Below, piece after piece: positions 6,887 through 14,631 of a DNA stretch of 22,310 nt. Source of the stretch: JAJTYI01 sp964420145. Lineage in GTDB: Bacteria; Patescibacteriota; Dojkabacteria; B142; OLB20. The notes beneath the pieces were generated by a model that was not told where the DNA came from, ran no database searches, and saw only the letters and a list, made by a program, of their open reading frames with translations. A program made the position numbers and the translations under genes. Numbering within the stretch: position 1 is the stretch's first letter; every line of letters starts with the position of its first letter. The DNA is taken from positions 1 through 22,310 of the forward strand of contig CAYQRB010000016.1 in the NCBI GenBank assembly GCA_964420145.1, given 5' to 3'.

Positions 6887-7599
6887 GGCTTCATAGATTG
6901 TAATGCTTCAATAGTCGCATATACATTGGTTATGGGGTTTGGAGCTCCAATAATTTTAGTTAAAATATCTTTAATCCCCACAAGTTCTAGAACAGATCTC
7001 ATAGAAGCACCGGCTATAACTCCAGTACCAGGTGCTGCTGGTTTCATAAATATCTTTACGGCCCCCTTCTTATGAAAAAGTTCATGTGGGATTGTTGTAT
7101 TGTGTAGCTTTATCTCGACCATACTTTTCTTAGCTTTGTTATATGCTTTTGTTTCTGCACTTTTTACATCTGCGCCTTTTCCCATAGCAGCACCTACTTT
7201 TCCTTTTCTATCTCCAACTACAACAAGAACACTTAAACTCATTCTTTTTCCCCCCTTATATGTATGAGATACTCTTCTTATAGTTACAATTCTTTTCTCT
7301 AATTCATCAGCTCCTCTATTTGGTTTTCGTCCAAACTTACCGCTACCTTTATTTCTATCTCTATTGTTTGTATACGAACGACCAGGAGAAGTTCTGCCTG
7401 TCTTACTCATATCAGTAGATTTACCTGTTGTTTCCATTTGTTTTGGTTTTATTTCCAAACTCTTTTTTTCTACAAGTTTAACCTCTGCTTTGTCATCTAC
7501 CTTTGTATCTACTAAATCAGGTTTCTTAGACTCTTTTATATCTTGAGTTTCCTCATTCTTTAGTATTGTCTTTTTTGTATCCTTATCTTCACTAGCCAT
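6883..7599 (-). CDS. rpsE: 30S ribosomal protein S5 with long N-terminal extension
   Basis: S5 helps set decoding accuracy and mRNA helicase activity. The 238 residues exceed the usual length (about 165): residues 1 to about 98 form a Lys/Glu/Asp/Thr-rich, probably disordered extension. The core starts at LEKRIVTIRRVSHTYKGGKRM and contains VVVGDRKGKVGAAMGKG, the IPHELFHKKGAVKIFMKPA block and the C-terminal SVLELVGIKDILTKIIGAPNP. The stop is TGA, overlapping rplO, which confirms TGA as a stop. No ATG between the annotated start and the core is clearly better; M56 and M64 are possible alternatives. Confidence 0.96.
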   Translation of the reverse strand: MASEDKDTKKTILKNEETQDIKESKKPDLVDTKVDDKAEVKLVEKKSLEIKPKQMETTGKSTDMSKTGRTSPGRSYTNNRDRNKGSGKFGRKPNRGADELEKRIVTIRRVSHTYKGGKRMSLSVLVVVGDRKGKVGAAMGKGADVKSAETKAYNKAKKSMVEIKLHNTTIPHELFHKKGAVKIFMKPAAPGTGVIAGASMRSVLELVGIKDILTKIIGAPNPITNVYATIEALQSMKP

Positions 7600-7622
7600 T
7601 TAATTGAGTTAATTTATTAATA

Positions 7623-7964
7623 TTAAAAAATAAGTCCACCTTCTTTTGCTCCCTGAGCAAGGTCTTTTATTCTACCATGAAAACGATATCCTGACCTATC
7701 AAACACAACTTTAGTAATCTTTTTTGTTGTAGCAATCTTTGCAATTTCTTCTCCTACAACTTTGGCTCTTTCTGATTTTGTACCTTTAGTAATTTTTTTG
7801 TCTGTAGCAGATGCTATGGTTTTTCCGGCATTATCATCTATGAGCTGTGCATAAATATGCACATTACTCCTATAAACTACAAGTCTTGGTCTATCTTCCG
7901 TCCCTCTAATCTTTGAGCGGATTTTTGTTTTTCTTTTTTGTCTTCTAGTATTTTTATTAATCAT
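7623..7964 (-). CDS. rplR: 50S ribosomal protein L18
   Basis: Binds 5S rRNA together with L5. The 113 residues match the family length: basic N-terminus KNTRRQKRKTKIRSKIRGT, then RPRLVVYRSNVHIYAQLIDD, and the C-terminal FDRSGYRFHGRIKDLAQGAKEGGLIF block. It lies 12 bases after rplF and 23 before rpsE, in standard spc order. Confidence 0.97.
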   Translation of the reverse strand: MINKNTRRQKRKTKIRSKIRGTEDRPRLVVYRSNVHIYAQLIDDNAGKTIASATDKKITKGTKSERAKVVGEEIAKIATTKKITKVVFDRSGYRFHGRIKDLAQGAKEGGLIF

Positions 7965-7976
7965 TATTTTATAATA

Positions 7977-8543
7977 TTAAGCTGTAGCTCCAGATTTACC
8001 GGATTTTCTTTTGATTTGTTCGTCAGCATATCTAATCCCTTTACCTTTATACGGCTCAGGTTTTCTAAGCCCTCTAATCTCTGCAGCAGTCTGGCCAACC
8101 AATTGTTTATCAAATCCTTTAACAAGAATCGTATTTTGATCATCCATAACTAACTCTATTCCCTCTCTTGCTTCATATGTCACCACATGAGAAAAACCGA
8201 GTTTCATTTCAATTTTTTGTGGAGATTTTAGTTCTCCCCTATAACCTGTTCCGTGAATTTCTAGTTTCTTTTCAAATCCATCACTCACACCTTTAACCAT
8301 ATTTGCAATTAGTGACCTGTACAAACCATGATATGCTTTGGCAGATTTTGTATCAGATTTTTTTGTAACAATAATCTCGTTATTTACTACCTCAACTCCG
8401 ACTCCTTTTCGAATAGATGCCTCAAGACTACCCTTTGGCCCGACAACTGTAATGTGTAAATACCGATATAATCCACCGTTTTCAATTTTAACGGTGATTT
8501 TACTACTATCAAATTGTATTGCTTCTTGACCTATTTTAGACAT
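7977..8543 (-). CDS. rplF: 50S ribosomal protein L6
   Basis: Large-subunit protein near the factor-binding site. The 188 residues form two repeated L6 domains. Recognisable parts are TVVGPKGSLEASI near the start and the C-terminal signature IRGLRKPEPYKGKGIRYADE, followed by a short basic tail. It starts 3 bases after the rpsH stop, with GGTAAAAATG at the junction. Confidence 0.97.
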   Translation of the reverse strand: MSKIGQEAIQFDSSKITVKIENGGLYRYLHITVVGPKGSLEASIRKGVGVEVVNNEIIVTKKSDTKSAKAYHGLYRSLIANMVKGVSDGFEKKLEIHGTGYRGELKSPQKIEMKLGFSHVVTYEAREGIELVMDDQNTILVKGFDKQLVGQTAAEIRGLRKPEPYKGKGIRYADEQIKRKSGKSGATA

Positions 8544-8545
8544 TT

Positions 8546-8944
8546 TTACCAGATTTCACATAAATACTCTCCACCCACTTTGCCTTTTCTTGCATCCTCT
8601 GTAGATAGGACACCTTTTGGTGTGGAGAAAATACCGATCCCTTTTCCGTTTAACACCTTAGGGATTTCTTTATAATTTAAATATTTTCGAAGTCCTGGTT
8701 TTGAAATTCTTTCCATATTCCTCATTGCAGGCTCTCCGCCGATATATTTTAAGTTGATGGTTAAACTCTGCTGTGCTACAGCTTTGTCTGTGCCGACACT
8801 ATAATCTTCTATATACCCGTTTTTCTTAAGGATATCTGTAATCGCTACCAATGTCTTTGTCGTAGGGACGACAACTACTTCCTGCTTTCGCATTTGAGCA
8901 TTTCTTAGTCTTGTTAAAAAATCACCTATTGGATCGTTTACCAT
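8546..8944 (-). CDS. rpsH: 30S ribosomal protein S8
   Basis: Central-domain 16S rRNA-binding protein; in E. coli it represses the spc operon. The 132 residues begin MVNDPIGDFLTRLRNAQMRK and end with the signature GIFSTPKGVLSTEDARKGKVGGEYLCEIW, both typical. It lies 16 bases after rpsN. I did not identify an S8-binding helix in the upstream gaps, which are very short. Confidence 0.97.
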   Translation of the reverse strand: MVNDPIGDFLTRLRNAQMRKQEVVVVPTTKTLVAITDILKKNGYIEDYSVGTDKAVAQQSLTINLKYIGGEPAMRNMERISKPGLRKYLNYKEIPKVLNGKGIGIFSTPKGVLSTEDARKGKVGGEYLCEIW

Positions 8945-8960
8945 TATTAATTTCTAATAT

Positions 8961-9155
8961 TTACCAAGAGGACTTTTTTAGCCCAGGGATATCCCCCTTA
9001 TGAGCAAGTCTTCTTAGACAAATTCTACATAATTTAAAATATCTATGATAACCTCTTGATCTTCCGCATAGTTCACAACGAGTATAAACCCTAGTTGGAT
9101 ACTTGGATTTGATTTGAAGTTTTCTAGCTTTTGCTTCTTGTGCGTTTGTCGACAT
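8961..9155 (-). CDS. rpsN: 30S ribosomal protein S14, zinc-binding short form (type Z)
   Basis: Head-domain protein. At 64 residues it is the short, zinc-containing type. The CxxC pairs are visible in RCELCGRSRGYHRYFKLCRICLRRLAHKGDIPG, and the C-terminus KKSSW is typical. It lies between rplE (13 bases) and rpsH (16 bases), in normal order. Confidence 0.97.
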   Translation of the reverse strand: MSTNAQEAKARKLQIKSKYPTRVYTRCELCGRSRGYHRYFKLCRICLRRLAHKGDIPGLKKSSW

Positions 9156-9168
9156 ATTTAATATTTAA

Positions 9169-9723
9169 TTAATCTTTTTGAAAAGGCATTCCTAATAAAG
9201 TTAATAATTTTCTTGCCTCATCATCTGTTTTTGCATTGGTACAGATTATAACCTGTAAACCTCTTAATTTACTAACTTTTGTAGCATCAACTTCAGGAAA
9301 AATCGTATGTTCTTTTATTCCTAAAGTATAGTTACCTGCTCCATCAAAAGAACCTGATGGTATTCCTCTAAAGTCCTTTACCCTCGGAAGAGCGATTGAA
9401 ATGATCCTATCCAAGAAATACCACATCATATTTCTACGAAGTGTAACTTTAACCCCGATATCCATACCTTTCCTAATTTTAAAGTTTGATATTGCCTTTT
9501 TTGTTTTGGTAACTACTGGTCTTTGTCCTGTAATCATAGCTATATCTCGAACCATTTCCTCAATAGCAGTATTATCTGTTTTTGCTTCTCCAAGACCAGA
9601 GTTGACTACAATCTTAGTTACTGTAGGAACAGCCATACTGTTTTTAATACCTAGTTCTTTTTTAAGCTCTGGCATTATTTCTTTTTCGTATTTTACTTGT
9701 AGTCTTGACTTTTCGTTTGCCAT
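9169..9723 (-). CDS. rplE: 50S ribosomal protein L5
   Basis: Binds 5S rRNA and contacts P-site tRNA. The 184 residues show VTKIVVNSGLGEAKTDN, MITGQRPVVTKTKKAISNFKIRKG, LRRNMMWYFLDRIISIALPRVKDFRGI and the NYTLGIKEHTIFPEVD block, in family order. It starts 2 bases after rplX. Confidence 0.97.
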   Translation of the reverse strand: MANEKSRLQVKYEKEIMPELKKELGIKNSMAVPTVTKIVVNSGLGEAKTDNTAIEEMVRDIAMITGQRPVVTKTKKAISNFKIRKGMDIGVKVTLRRNMMWYFLDRIISIALPRVKDFRGIPSGSFDGAGNYTLGIKEHTIFPEVDATKVSKLRGLQVIICTNAKTDDEARKLLTLLGMPFQKD

Positions 9724-9725
9724 TA

Positions 9726-10040
9726 TTATTTAATTTCTATTTTTGTTTTAGATGATATTCTGATTTTTTTCCCATTTTCTATTTTGTAATTGACCCGTGT
9801 TGATTTCCCAGTTTTAGGATCAATCAACATAACTTTAGAAGCGGGTATCGGTGCTTCGAACTGTTGTATATTTTGTTTTTTTGTTCCTGTTTCATTTTTC
9901 TCCTTTTTATGTCTTTTGGTCAGATTTACACCCTCAACCACGACTTTACTCACTTTTGGAAGAGTAAATTTAACAACTCCCTGTTTCCCACGATCTTTAC
10001 CAGAAAGTACTTTTACTGTATCACCTTTTTTGATCTTCAT
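9726..10040 (-). CDS. rplX: 50S ribosomal protein L24
   Basis: Assembly-initiating large-subunit protein with a KOW fold. The 104 residues start MKIKKGDTVKVLSGKDRGKQGVV (KOW motif) and contain VEGVNLTKRHKK and the VMLIDPKTGKSTRV strand. The ATG overlaps the rplN stop by one base, and AGGAAG lies about ten bases upstream as a weak ribosome-binding site. Confidence 0.97.
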   Translation of the reverse strand: MKIKKGDTVKVLSGKDRGKQGVVKFTLPKVSKVVVEGVNLTKRHKKEKNETGTKKQNIQQFEAPIPASKVMLIDPKTGKSTRVNYKIENGKKIRISSKTKIEIK

Positions 10041-10423
10041 TATAAGACTTCCTGAGCTAAACTAATAATTTTTGTAAATTTTTTCTCTCTTAATTCCCTA
10101 GCAACTGGTCCAAATATACGGGTTGCCTTTGGTTCTTTTTTGACTTTATCAATAATTACTGCGGCATTATCATCAAACCTTATATAAGAGCCGTCATTCC
10201 TTCTTACTTCTTTGGTTGTTCTAATCACCACTGCGTCCACAACATCACCAGCACTATAGTTACTATTGGGAATAGCCTTTTTTACAGATGCTTTCACAAT
10301 CTCACCGACAGTAGCAAACTTCTGAAAACTATTACCTTTTCCTCTCCCCAACACCCTGATCACCATAATTTCTTTGGCACCACTATTATCACTAACTTTT
10401 AATCTCGATAAACTTTGTACCAT
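10040..10423 (-). CDS. rplN: 50S ribosomal protein L14
   Basis: Intersubunit-bridge protein of the large subunit. The 127 residues show SRLKVSDNSGAKEIMVIRVLG, the GDVVDAVVIRTTKEVRRNDGSYIRFDDNAAVII region and GPVARELREKKFTKIISLAQEVL, all typical. One-base overlaps with rpsQ (TAATG) upstream and rplX downstream suggest coupled translation; AAAAGG precedes the start by nine bases. Confidence 0.98.
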   Translation of the reverse strand: MVQSLSRLKVSDNSGAKEIMVIRVLGRGKGNSFQKFATVGEIVKASVKKAIPNSNYSAGDVVDAVVIRTTKEVRRNDGSYIRFDDNAAVIIDKVKKEPKATRIFGPVARELREKKFTKIISLAQEVL

Positions 10424-10683
10424 TATTTAACCTTTTCAACTAAATAAAACTTCTTACTTTTACTTACGGGCTTTCCTTCCGAAATCCAGACTATATCTCC
10501 CTTTTCACACTTTCCTTTAGTTATATGTGCCAAATAATTTTTATGTGTTTTAATAATTTTTTTATACAAAGGATGTGGAAATTTAGTCTCCACTCGGACT
10601 TTGATGGTCTTTTCTCCAATCACATTAACTACAATACCTTGTAATTTTTTTGGTTGTGTTTTCTTATCTTGTGTTTTCTTCAT
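10423..10683 (-). CDS. rpsQ: 30S ribosomal protein S17
   Basis: Early 16S rRNA-binding protein with an OB fold. The 86 residues have a short Lys/Gln-rich N-terminus, then LQGIVVNVIGEKTIKVRVET, HPLYKKIIKTHKNYLAHI and the GDIVWISEGKPVSKSKKFYLVEKV block. It follows rpmC by 25 bases and overlaps rplN by one base. Confidence 0.97.
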   Translation of the reverse strand: MKKTQDKKTQPKKLQGIVVNVIGEKTIKVRVETKFPHPLYKKIIKTHKNYLAHITKGKCEKGDIVWISEGKPVSKSKKFYLVEKVK

Positions 10684-10708
10684 TATAACTATTTATTAAT
10701 TTATTCAA

Positions 10709-11038
10709 TTATTTCTTTTTCTCTCCTACTTCCTTTTTATCAGCTTTTTCCTTTAATTTTTCTTCAACTTCCTTTTCTGTTTTTCCTGCTTTTTCTACTT
10801 TCTTTTCTTTAGTCTCTGCTTTTTTTGATTTCTCTGATGGTTGATAAATTCCTAACTCATATCCATTCAGAAAAGTATTTATCCTAGCCAATTCTTTTCT
10901 TTTTTTATTAATTAAAGAGTTATCTTTTTCTTGTCCAATCTTTAGATCAAAGCGGGTTTCGTGAAGCTCTGATAGCACCTTTTGACGCCTTGTCTCTAGC
11001 TCAGCAATTGTTAATGTTTTAAGTTTCTGTTTGTTCAT
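10709..11038 (-). CDS. rpmC: 50S ribosomal protein L29 with charged C-terminal extension
   Basis: L29 lies at the exit tunnel where targeting factors dock. Residues 1 to about 67 form the two-helix core (LTIAELETRRQKVLSELHETRFDLKIGQ, then KRKELARINTFLNG). Residues about 68-109 are almost entirely Lys, Glu and Ala and look disordered or helical. The family is usually 60-70 residues, so the 109-residue form is unusual. The ATG overlaps the rplP stop (ATGA). Confidence 0.94.
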   Translation of the reverse strand: MNKQKLKTLTIAELETRRQKVLSELHETRFDLKIGQEKDNSLINKKRKELARINTFLNGYELGIYQPSEKSKKAETKEKKVEKAGKTEKEVEEKLKEKADKKEVGEKKK

Positions 11039-11445
11039 ATCTCTCGTGCAATAATCCTAGTTAATACTGGTAGTTTTTGAGATGCTTTCCTTAAAGCTTC
11101 TCTTGCAGTTACTTCATCAACTCCTCCAACTTCAAACATAATTCTTCCGGGCTTAATTACCGCTACATATCCTTCGACTGCTCCTTTTCCTTTTCCCATT
11201 CTAACTTCCGCAGGTTTTTTAGAGTAAGGCTTGTGAGGAAAAACCCTTATCCACAACTTACCTTTTCTTTTCATCTCCCTTACCAGGGCTTTTCTAGCAG
11301 CTTCTATTTGCCTACTATCTACCCAACTTCTCGTTATAGATTGTAAACCAAAATCACCACTAGCAAGCTCACTACCAGTGTTTGCCATACCCTTCATACG
11401 ACCTCTAAATGCTTTTCTATATTTTGTGTTAGATGGTTGTAACAT
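11035..11445 (-). CDS. rplP: 50S ribosomal protein L16
   Basis: Large-subunit protein at the A-site tRNA corridor. The 136 residues match the family: MLQPSNTKYRKAFRGRMKG, the RQIEAARKALVREMKRKGKLWIRVFP block, KPAEVRMGKGKGAVEGYVAVI and the C-terminal LPVLTRII. The Arg of AEVRMG aligns with E. coli R81, the residue hydroxylated there. The stop is TGA, overlapping rpmC; it starts 2 bases after rpsC. Confidence 0.98.
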   Translation of the reverse strand: MLQPSNTKYRKAFRGRMKGMANTGSELASGDFGLQSITRSWVDSRQIEAARKALVREMKRKGKLWIRVFPHKPYSKKPAEVRMGKGKGAVEGYVAVIKPGRIMFEVGGVDEVTAREALRKASQKLPVLTRIIAREI

Positions 11446-11447
11446 AA

Positions 11448-12101
11448 TTAAAAATCACTATCGTCTAAATCTAATTTTTCATCTGTATATACCCAAACTT
11501 TAATTCCTTGTTTTCCCGCATTTGGCACCTGTGCATCTACGAAAGCATAGTCAATATCTGCTCGAAGTGTTTGCATAGGAACAGATCCCCATTGGAACTT
11601 CTCTACACGAGCAATCTCCGCTCCTTTGATTCGACCACTAACCCAAATCTTTATACCCTTTACTTGACCTGATTTTTTAGCGTTTTCTATCTCTCTAGTA
11701 GCTGCGAACTTAGGTACAATTCTACGAGTTAGCTGATTTTTAATATTTTCAGCTATTAGTCGTGCTTGAATCTCTGGATTTTTGATTTCAAATACTTTTA
11801 ACTCAATTTCTCCTTTAACCATTCTGTTTAACTCTTTTTTAAGATCTTCAATCCCAGCCCCACCCCTGCCAATCACAACACCAGGTCTAGCAACCTTAAC
11901 CTCAATGATTACTTTATTCATAGATCTTTTGATTTTAACCTCACTTACTCCAGAAGCTTCTATTTTTCTACGAATAAATTTTTTAATCCTCAAATCATCA
12001 AGTAATAGCTTAGAGTACTGCTCCTTAGGTGCATACCAAAATGAGCCCCAACCTTTGTTGACTCCTACTCTAAAACCTGTTGCATTTATTTTTTGACCCA
12101 T
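11448..12101 (-). CDS. rpsC: 30S ribosomal protein S3
   Basis: Forms part of the mRNA entry tunnel. The 217 residues have the N-terminal MGQKINATGFRVGV, a KH domain with the loop GRGG in PGVVIGRGGAGIEDLKK, and the C-terminal domain with SGRIKGAEIARVEKFQWGSVP and DYAFVDAQVPNAGKQGIKVWVY. The length is normal. It lies between rplV (15 bases) and rplP (2 bases). Confidence 0.98.
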   Translation of the reverse strand: MGQKINATGFRVGVNKGWGSFWYAPKEQYSKLLLDDLRIKKFIRRKIEASGVSEVKIKRSMNKVIIEVKVARPGVVIGRGGAGIEDLKKELNRMVKGEIELKVFEIKNPEIQARLIAENIKNQLTRRIVPKFAATREIENAKKSGQVKGIKIWVSGRIKGAEIARVEKFQWGSVPMQTLRADIDYAFVDAQVPNAGKQGIKVWVYTDEKLDLDDSDF

Positions 12102-12116
12102 TATTTACTAATATAA

Positions 12117-12461
12117 TTAATTGATTTGTTGTACTCCTATAGTAATATGACTATTTCGCTTTAAAATTTGATGATATCTCCCTCTAGCTACTGCTAAACC
12201 TCTTTTAAAGGTAGGTGCTTCATCAACAAAAGCTTCACTAATAATCAATTTCTTTTTATCCCAATTTTTATTGTTTATAGCATTACTCATCGCAGATTTC
12301 ACAGTCTTGGAAACATCAAGCGATGATCCTTTATTTGTAAACTCTAAAATATCTAGAGCATCTACCACCATTTTTCCTCTGACCAAATCCAATACCAGTC
12401 TGGTTTTCCTAGGAGTGGATTTTACATATTTTGTTTTTGCGTAAACAGTATTTGGTTTCAT
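12117..12461 (-). CDS. rplV: 50S ribosomal protein L22
   Basis: Its beta-hairpin lines the peptide exit tunnel. The 114 residues show KYVKSTPRKTRLVLDLVRGK, SAMSNAINN, EAFVDEAPTFKRGLAVARGRYHQILKRNSHITIGV, where the last block is the hairpin and C-terminal strand. The length is normal. It starts one base after the rpsS stop. Confidence 0.97.
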   Translation of the reverse strand: MKPNTVYAKTKYVKSTPRKTRLVLDLVRGKMVVDALDILEFTNKGSSLDVSKTVKSAMSNAINNKNWDKKKLIISEAFVDEAPTFKRGLAVARGRYHQILKRNSHITIGVQQIN

Positions 12462-12462
12462 T

Positions 12463-12771
12463 TTATTCAGTTAAGACACGGCCAACAGAACCTGTTGCTT
12501 TTCCGATTTTACCTTTCTTACTATGTCCTTGGAATTTCCTGGTAGAAGCAAATTCTCCAAGCTTATGTCCAACCATAGACTCAGTAACAAAGATATTTAT
12601 AAAGTTTTTTCCATTGTGTACTTCAAAAGTTATTCCTACCATCTCAGGAGAAATAGAACTATTTCGAGACCAAGTCTTAATACCACCTCTTTTTCCTGAT
12701 TGTGTGTGTTTCTCAATTTTTTTTAGTAACTTAGGATCCACGAATGGTCCTTTTTTGCTTGATCTCGACAT
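12463..12771 (-). CDS. rpsS: 30S ribosomal protein S19
   Basis: Head protein forming an intersubunit bridge with S13. The 102 residues start MSRSSKKGPFVDPKLLKKIE and contain IKTWSRNSSISPEMVG, VTESMVGHKLGEFASTRKFQGH, then a basic C-terminus. It follows rplB by 5 bases. No ribosome-binding site is visible (AAATAAAATG). Confidence 0.97.
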   Translation of the reverse strand: MSRSSKKGPFVDPKLLKKIEKHTQSGKRGGIKTWSRNSSISPEMVGITFEVHNGKNFINIFVTESMVGHKLGEFASTRKFQGHSKKGKIGKATGSVGRVLTE

Positions 12772-12776
12772 TTTAT

Positions 12777-13646
12777 TTAAACAATAGTTTTATATTTTTT
12801 ATGCTTTCGACCTTTTTTATTTGGTCTTCTCTGAATAATATATTTATTTGTTATCTTGTTATTTCTGGTTTTCTTACCGACAGGATTACCCCATCTATCT
12901 TGTGCTGGTCCTCCTGGGCCGTGTCTTCCGCTTTTACCCTGACCATCTCCATGAGGATGTTTACCTCCACTCATTGCAACTCCACGAACAGTTGGACGAA
13001 AACCTAGTTTTCTTTTTCTTCCTGCTTTTCCTAATTTTATGTTTTTAGAGTCTATATTTCCAACCGTACCAATAGTTGCAAGACAATCAGACCTTACCAA
13101 GCGAATTTCCCCACTTGGCATTTTCAGCTGTGCATAATCCTTGGTAAAACCTTGTATTTGAATAGCTGATCCTGCAGCTCTTCCAATTATACCACCATTA
13201 CCGCGTGTTGTCTCGATATTATGGACAAATGTAGACGCAGGAATATTCTTGAGTAACATTGTATTTCCTATTTTTATAGGAGCTTTTTCTCCTGCCACAA
13301 CACTATCCCCAACTTTTAGCTTCAAGGGTGCAAGAATATATCTTCTCTCTCCATCAGCATATTTGAGTAATGCGATATTAGAAGATCTATACGGGTCATA
13401 TTCTATAGTTTCGACTATCGCTGGTACATCGAATTTATCTCTTTTGAAATCAATCAATCTGTATTGTCTTTTGACTCTACCACCTCTATGTCGAACCGTC
13501 TGCTTTCCTCTAAAGTTTTTACCTGCCCGATAGTTTATAGTTTTGACCAAACCTTTATGTGGCTTTGATACCGTTACCACAGAATAATCAAGCAATTCTG
13601 TATGCCTTCGTGTTGGTGTTGTTGGTTTAAATTGCTTTAATGACAT
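12777..13646 (-). CDS. rplB: 50S ribosomal protein L2
   Basis: Needed for subunit association and peptidyl-transferase activity. The 289 residues show VRHRGGRVKRQYRLIDFKRDK, VETIEYDPYRSSNIALLKYADGERRYILAP, RGNGGIIGRAAGSAIQI and RGVAMSGGKHPHGDGQG. The HPHG histidine region matching E. coli H229 is kept, though the usual GGGEG reads GDGQG and a Gly/Arg-rich insertion follows it. It starts one base after rplW. Confidence 0.98.
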   Translation of the reverse strand: MSLKQFKPTTPTRRHTELLDYSVVTVSKPHKGLVKTINYRAGKNFRGKQTVRHRGGRVKRQYRLIDFKRDKFDVPAIVETIEYDPYRSSNIALLKYADGERRYILAPLKLKVGDSVVAGEKAPIKIGNTMLLKNIPASTFVHNIETTRGNGGIIGRAAGSAIQIQGFTKDYAQLKMPSGEIRLVRSDCLATIGTVGNIDSKNIKLGKAGRKRKLGFRPTVRGVAMSGGKHPHGDGQGKSGRHGPGGPAQDRWGNPVGKKTRNNKITNKYIIQRRPNKKGRKHKKYKTIV

Positions 13647-13647
13647 A

Positions 13648-13932
13648 TTACTGTAGTTTAAAAATTTCTATAGAATCACCTTCTTTCAAAGTAACAATGG
13701 CTTTCTTGGTCGTAGTTTGCCTACCGGTTTGTCTTTTTTTACCAAAAGTTATCTTTTTCCCCAATACATTGACTACCCTGACATTTTCAACAGTTACCGA
13801 AAACTTTGTAGCTACCGCCTTTGCAATACCAATTTTCTCGGCATAAGGTTTGACCGCAAAAGTATACTGATTTAACTCATCTGCTAATCTTACTGTTTTT
13901 TCACTTATAATTGGTTTAATTAGTGTCTCCAT
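13648..13932 (-). CDS. rplW: 50S ribosomal protein L23
   Basis: Docking site for trigger factor and SRP at the tunnel exit. The 94 residues start METLIKPIISEKTVRLADELNQYTFAV, then KIGIAKAVATKFSVTVENVRVVN and KKAIVTLKEGDSIEIF. The loop KKITFGKKRQTGRQT is typical. The ATG overlaps the rplD stop by one base (TAATG). Confidence 0.97.
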   Translation of the reverse strand: METLIKPIISEKTVRLADELNQYTFAVKPYAEKIGIAKAVATKFSVTVENVRVVNVLGKKITFGKKRQTGRQTTTKKAIVTLKEGDSIEIFKLQ

Positions 13933-14630
13933 TATTCTTGAGTTTTAGTTTTTATACTTTTTGGTTTTTCTACCTTTTCAACTTTTTTATCTTTAGTAGT
14001 CTTACCCCAAAAGGTTGTAATTTTTTCAATCGTTTCTGGTGTTAGTACTATATTTTTGTATTTAAGTAGTTGATAGGTTGAAATACTATTTACCACTTCC
14101 GTATCTATATTTGACAAATTAGACGCTGCTCTTATTAGGTCGTTATCTAGGTTACCTTGTACAATCAATACCTTACCTTCTGCTTTAGTTTTATGTAATA
14201 TCTTTTCAAGAGACTGAGTATACTTTTCTTTTCCTAAATCGAAACCCTCAAACACAAAAACTGAATTATTTTTAGCATGAGTACTAAAAGCAGACCTTAT
14301 TGCAACTTGTTTTTCTTTTCTATTCATTCTAAGTTTATGGTTCATCTCGTTACTAGGTCCAAACGCAACACCACCTCCGGTAAAAATAGGGTTTCGTATA
14401 GATCCAGATCTTGCACGGCCTGTACCTTTTTGTCTCCAGGGCTTTTTTCCTCCACCTCGTACATCACCTCTAGTTTTACTATGCGCATTACTCTGTCTTT
14501 GGTTTGCAAGATATACCCGGATAGCCTTATTCATCAGAAAGTCGTTAATTTCGGACTCAAAAACCTCTTTTGGCAAGGTGATCGTCTTTTCTGATTTACT
14601 GCCTGTTTTAGTATATAAATTCACTTTCAT
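13932..14630 (-). CDS. rplD: 50S ribosomal protein L4
   Basis: Tunnel-lining protein; in E. coli it also represses the S10 operon by attenuation. The 232 residues contain the loop region KTRGDVRGGGKKPWRQKGTGRARSGSIRNP and FGP, followed by the globular domain with LRMNRKEKQVAIRSAFS and KVLIVQG. A Lys/Glu-rich C-terminal tail of about 20 residues is extra. It starts one base after the rplC stop (TGA). The hairpin before rplC (15252-15278) is a candidate place for L4 regulation, but this is inference. Confidence 0.97.
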   Translation of the reverse strand: MKVNLYTKTGSKSEKTITLPKEVFESEINDFLMNKAIRVYLANQRQSNAHSKTRGDVRGGGKKPWRQKGTGRARSGSIRNPIFTGGGVAFGPSNEMNHKLRMNRKEKQVAIRSAFSTHAKNNSVFVFEGFDLGKEKYTQSLEKILHKTKAEGKVLIVQGNLDNDLIRAASNLSNIDTEVVNSISTYQLLKYKNIVLTPETIEKITTFWGKTTKDKKVEKVEKPKSIKTKTQE

Positions 14631-14631
14631 A

